From Apis mellifera (lineage: Eukaryota > Arthropoda > Insecta > Hymenoptera > Apidae), in contig NC_037638.1 in NCBI RefSeq assembly GCF_003254395.2, positions 7,799,001-7,863,000 on the forward strand: a stretch of DNA of 64,000 bases, read 5' to 3'. Shown one piece after another: positions 60,101 through 64,000 of the stretch. The notes beneath the pieces were generated by a model. That model ran no database searches. It saw only the letters and a program-made list of their open reading frames with translations, and was not told where the DNA came from. Made by a program: the position numbers and the translations under genes. Numbering within the stretch: the first letter of the stretch is position 1; every line of letters starts with the position of its first letter.

Positions 60101-61706
60101 CTTATAGACGATACCTCTTATTGAATCAATTTGTTTGATTTTAACGCGTTACTTATATTTAAATATGTATATTATACAGAATGCAAATGGATTTAATTTC
60201 GGTATCAAATTTAATGGTTCGATTAATTGGTTGATTAGTTAAACCAGGGAAATAATAACCGGGGGAAGAATTTCATTAAGCTCCGATACCCCATAATTAG
60301 AATTATTATATTTAATTCTCGTATATATAATTCTATAATATAATAATCCAATCCGATTTCTCGATGATAATATCCTTATTAACTTATTAATCCATTCCCC
60401 TCCGTTCTGTAACGACGACTGAATTGAAAATTTTATTCAAAATTAATAATCACGAATTCACAACATCTCGAACGAAATTTTCAACGCATACGTATGTATC
60501 CGTGAAAAATCTTGAAAAATCTTTTTCCACGTCGGCTTGCAATATCGTAATCGAGGCAAATTCCAGATAGGGTGCGTGGCGAACAGGGGTCGTGAGCTTT
60601 TTCACGGTCGAGCCGGCTGTGATCGAATTCGCAAGTCGCAGGAAATGACGGGACCCCTTTATCCACAGCCCTGACTGGATGAACTCTGAAATGGTGGTGG
60701 ATTACGATGTCACATGGTGGCCAGGGGAGAGGGGGCGCCAAATATATTGTCTGTCGCATGCATCGCGTACGTACAATCAGCCCTGAGGCCGGCGAGCGTA
60801 ACGCTGACGCGACAGATTGGCTCGGATAAATTAATTTCATTTACCGGTGATTTAGGCGATCTACGAATACCGGGGGATTCCCTATTTGACATTCTACACG
60901 CGGGGCCCCCCCCTCGTTTCGATTCGGAGGAATCCGCGGCTCGTCATCCCCTTTGCAGCCTCGAGTGCACTAAATTTAGAACGGTTGAAAGTATATATAT
61001 AATTTTAATCCGTCTGTGTTGGAAACTCTATGATTGTTTTAATTTTTATAAATTTAGGAATTTGTATTTGCAGTTTGCAGTAGTGGATTGGATGGGAAAA
61101 TAACGTCGTGTTTTTGTACGATGGATACCTTTTTTTTGTATAAAATTTTTCGCAGGAAAATTTGCTTGATATGAAAGTATATCAAAGTTTACATGGTCGA
61201 TAAAATTATTCGAGTTGAATGTTCTTTTTTTCTATTCTCGGGGAGAATTTTATTTTTAAACTCGCGTCTCTCAGTGATGAATAATCACTGGTAAATTGTT
61301 GATCCGATTATTGTGTGATTTACGTTTTCGCGCTTTGTGGTAATTAAAATCGGTGAATTAGAAACACCGCTTGTTTCCGCACATCATCGAATACTGAAGG
61401 AAATAGTTTGGCCAGTGGTGATCCGCAACTTTCCAGCTGCGCAACTCTGGTTTTAATACAATTACGACAAAACCTAATACCCCACGGGAATGCTGTGTTT
61501 GTGTCAAAGATGGGTTTCCAGATCGCGGTGGAAACAAAATCGATATCGCAAAAGGGAGGTATAATTCATCCCGAATATAATATAATATAATCGAACGCTA
61601 TAAAATTTTTATTTTTCCGATAAAAAATATTAATTTGCATCGATAATCTGCCTTAAAATTCGAAAATCGTAAATCATTTCCCCTTAACGTAAACGTTGGA
61701 ATATCG
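57143..61706. other. Noncoding region, no gene seen
   Basis: No supported gene. A TA array lies at 57442-57460. 57900-58440, 59140-59460, 59980-60500 and 61100-61380 are AT-rich and empty. 58440-59130 is GC-richer, with a TATA/initiator-like pair (58590-58622) and a long G-rich tract. Frames at 59485-59983 and 60714-61103 are open on both strands; the 129-codon plus frame at 60714 starts with ATG but has no recognisable domain. Confidence 0.68.
58746..58780 (+). other. Extended G-rich tract, multiple G4 options
   Basis: Seven G-runs of at least three, with one GG, separated by one or two A residues. All purine for 35 nt. It offers several alternative plus-strand G-quadruplex registers. Confidence 0.9.
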
Positions 61707-61729
61707 CGTGTTATCGATACGATAACACG
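61707..61729. repeat. Perfect 10-bp inverted repeat with DRE-like core
   Basis: CGTGTTATCG (61707-61716) and CGATAACACG (61720-61729) are exact reverse complements separated by ATA. The sequence TATCGATA at 61712-61719 matches the DREF-binding element known from Drosophila promoters. The same octamer also occurs at 47629-47636 and 59975-59982, so its presence alone is weak evidence. Confidence 0.9.
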
Positions 61730-62564
61730 TATTGTCGCAACACCGTAACATTATCCACTAAAAGCTTCCATATTTCTTTCACATTTACTACATCCACCCC
61801 CTCTCCCTCCCATCGTGCAACTCTCAATCGAGTCGAAGGTGGTGTGTACCCTCTCGGCAACAAGGCGTGTAAGAGAAGCGCGAAGCACTTCATATCCCAA
61901 CCCCTTGTAAATAGTAAACGGTTTCCTAAATCTCCTTAGAAAGGAACACTGCTCGCGGGAGGAGGAAGAAGAAGAAAATCGCTACAAGCGAGAAATTCGT
62001 GGGTCGAACGTCGAGGAACCTCCCTGGAGACGCGTTGCATCGCCTACCGGAGGAAGATATGAATTTTTCTCCGCGAAGAAGAAAGCGAGGGAGGGAAGAG
62101 AAAAGAAGAAGAAGAGGGGAGGAAAAGTAGCCGTCCAAAGAGAGACGGGCTGTACAATAAGAGAGAAAGAGAGGGAGGAGAAGGCGATATAAAAAAACTG
62201 GAAGCGGAAACTCGAGACATTGCATAGTGTAGCAACGATATTTTAGAAGCGGTTGGATAAAATTATACGGAGGGGGGAGGCGCAATTACAAGTTCAAAAA
62301 AAGTTTTTTTCGGGGGAGGAACACCGAGTTTAAGAAGCGACATTCGTCTCGTGAAATTAACCCCGGGTCCCGGCCACGTGCTCCGCGATACGAATGGCCG
62401 CCACCTTTTCAACCCTGGTGCGAAAAGGGAAGCGTGGATGCAACATTAGGCGGTGGCACGATGAAATAGAGAAGGGGCGAGGATACGACATCCCCTCGCT
62501 CTAACCCCGTCAAGAGATTTGAACGTCCGAAAGTTTACGCGGAAATTATCTCCGTCTTTTCCCC

Positions 62565-62587
62565 GTGGTGATGGTGGTGGTGGTGGT
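62565..62587. repeat. (GGT)n microsatellite
   Basis: About seven GGT/GTG units with one GAT interruption. Confidence 0.93.
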
Positions 62588-63000
62588 ACGTGTCCACCGT
62601 TATTACCACGCGCGGGATTATACAATGGGGGAAGGCGTGGAGAAAAGTTGTGGATTCGGTCGTTATGGATTCTAGGAATGGAGGATGCAAGTTTAACCAC
62701 CGGTGTTACTTAACCGGTGTTATTTCGTGGCGCGTAATACGCGGTAAAGAAAGGGGGTGTAACAGGTGCGCGTTGCATAATTTAATCTCTCCGCGCTTCG
62801 TCACGTGGAGAGATCGGGCGTGGATGGGAGAAGAGATAAAATGTTACCGATCGACGCGATATTAAATTTATAATCAGAGTTTCGTGGGATAAAGGGACAA
62901 TATGTACGATATGATCTTTGATTTTTAATCAGAGGATTATATTTGTTCGTTTATTTAAACGATATTTAAGGGCGGTTACGCGAAATATGTTGGAATATTG

Positions 63001-63015
63001 TTTTTTTTTTTTTTT
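63001..63015. repeat. Poly-T run (T15)
   Basis: Fifteen consecutive T residues followed by CAG. Confidence 0.96.
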
Positions 63016-64000
63016 CAGTACTATTTCATCGTGTAATACATTTTTTTATTAATTCGATCGACTTTTATCCCCGGGACAAAAGGGGGAGGGGAGATCAAGA
63101 TAATTATAATTAAACCAGTGCGCAATGACGTAAGTTTGGAAGCTCATTTTATTCCAATTTGGAGAATTTAAGCGGTGCGACCGACTGCTAAAACGGTCGG
63201 GGTATCCCCCCAGTAGCATCGATCAGGTAGGCCAGAACGGTGTAACGTGAAATTGGTACTTTGAAATTTCATTAGTGAAGTCAGGTGGCGTCACAGATTC
63301 AATTAGCTTTTTATTGGATTTCGAACTGTGCGAACTGTCAAAGCGATAACCGCGTGCCTACTGCCGTTTCACTCCCGTTCGTTGTATATACGAGTGTACG
63401 GGTATAGATCAGACACCTTAAACGATCACTTTTTCATTTATTCTCGACCCTTGTCTCATTATTGGGGAGCGTGGGATTAGAAAAATAAAAGATTAATTTT
63501 TAATGGATGATGGTTTCGACGATGAATTATTTAGATGTTTCGAAAAATTTATCGATTCCTTGTGAAACAGACATTTTGAAATTTAGCGTGCAAATAATTG
63601 TCAAGGGTTTAAAACTTTTTCCCATGATTGGAATTTTAATTCTAGGATTATTGACGAAGAATTTTATTATGTAAAATTTATTTATTTATTATGCTCTATT
63701 ATTTCTTTATTAATGCTCTAAACAAATTTTTTAATTGCATAGTTTCGCGAAGACAATTTAAAACGAAAAATTATATCCTGACAAAAGATTTCCCGTTGCG
63801 TTGTATTTTTATGAAATTTTCAGGCAGCCTTCCTACAGAATGTGGAACAATAATTTTCATTAAAGAGCTCTTCTAATCGTAACGGGGATCTTGTTTGTGT
63901 TGGATCATCCAATGTTTTACTTTCTTACCTCCCGTCTTCCGAAGGCAGTTTGTCTAGACAGGAAAAGGAAACTCCATTTCTCGTTAAGTTTCCATTGATA

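Larger units (their letters stand above)
61730..64000. other. Noncoding region, no gene seen
   Basis: No supported gene. 62078-62129 is purine-rich on the plus strand, producing minus-strand Ser/Phe/Leu frames. A GGT array lies at 62565-62587. A 15-nt T run followed by CAG (63001-63018) resembles a 3' splice site, but all frames close soon after. 63480-63900 is AT-rich and empty. Confidence 0.7.

Noticed and set aside
62942..62952. TTTGTTCGTTT, the start of miR-375.
   Set aside because: Similarity ends there, and the preceding 60 nt contain no pairing arm.
63001..63018. T15 plus CAG as a 3' splice site.
   Set aside because: All three downstream frames close within about 40 nt, and poly-T followed by CAG is frequent in AT-rich insect DNA.

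Overview
The window looks like nuclear DNA of an insect, most probably a bee or another hymenopteran. This is inferred from its style and not from a recognised gene. The sequence is AT-rich overall but unusually rich in CpG. It is studded with short microsatellites (GA/CT, AT, GGA, GAC), homopurine and homopyrimidine tracts and poly-A/T runs, and no recognisable transposon was found. There are no operons, ribosome-binding sites or dense open frames, so it is not bacterial or phage DNA.

I find no protein-coding gene that I can support. The longest open frames lie in GC-rich or homopurine/homopyrimidine stretches where several frames on both strands are open together. I recognise no domain in any of them, and frames of 60-120 codons are expected by chance in 64 kb. 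No tRNA, rRNA, snRNA or known microRNA was recognised by eye. The simplest reading is one large intron or intergenic block, possibly regulatory. A few short frames next to splice-like signals, or with balanced composition, are listed as findings and not as genes.

Layout. 1-1759 is noncoding with two hairpins. 1760-2271 is a diverged tandem duplication with a unit of about 273 bp. 2272-31130 is ordinary noncoding DNA with microsatellites, several perfect palindromes or hairpins, G-quadruplex-type tracts and a CpG-rich patch at 28561-29300. 31131-31985 is the most structured locus: three tandem copies of a 202-bp unit, a 10-bp inverted pair, an 8-bp minisatellite and an inverted copy of part of the 202-bp unit. 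31986-45220 is ordinary noncoding DNA, including a 24-nt poly-A. 45221-45600 is a second CpG-rich patch. 45601-64000 holds two long AT arrays (47539-47599 and 57081-57133), a 63-nt pure purine run, GAC, CTC, GGA and AAC repeats and a strong G-rich tract at 58746-58780.

I did not find a novel multi-gene system here. The items most worth following up are the 31-kb repeat locus, the 1.7-kb duplication, and a few compact hairpins whose function cannot be judged without comparative data.
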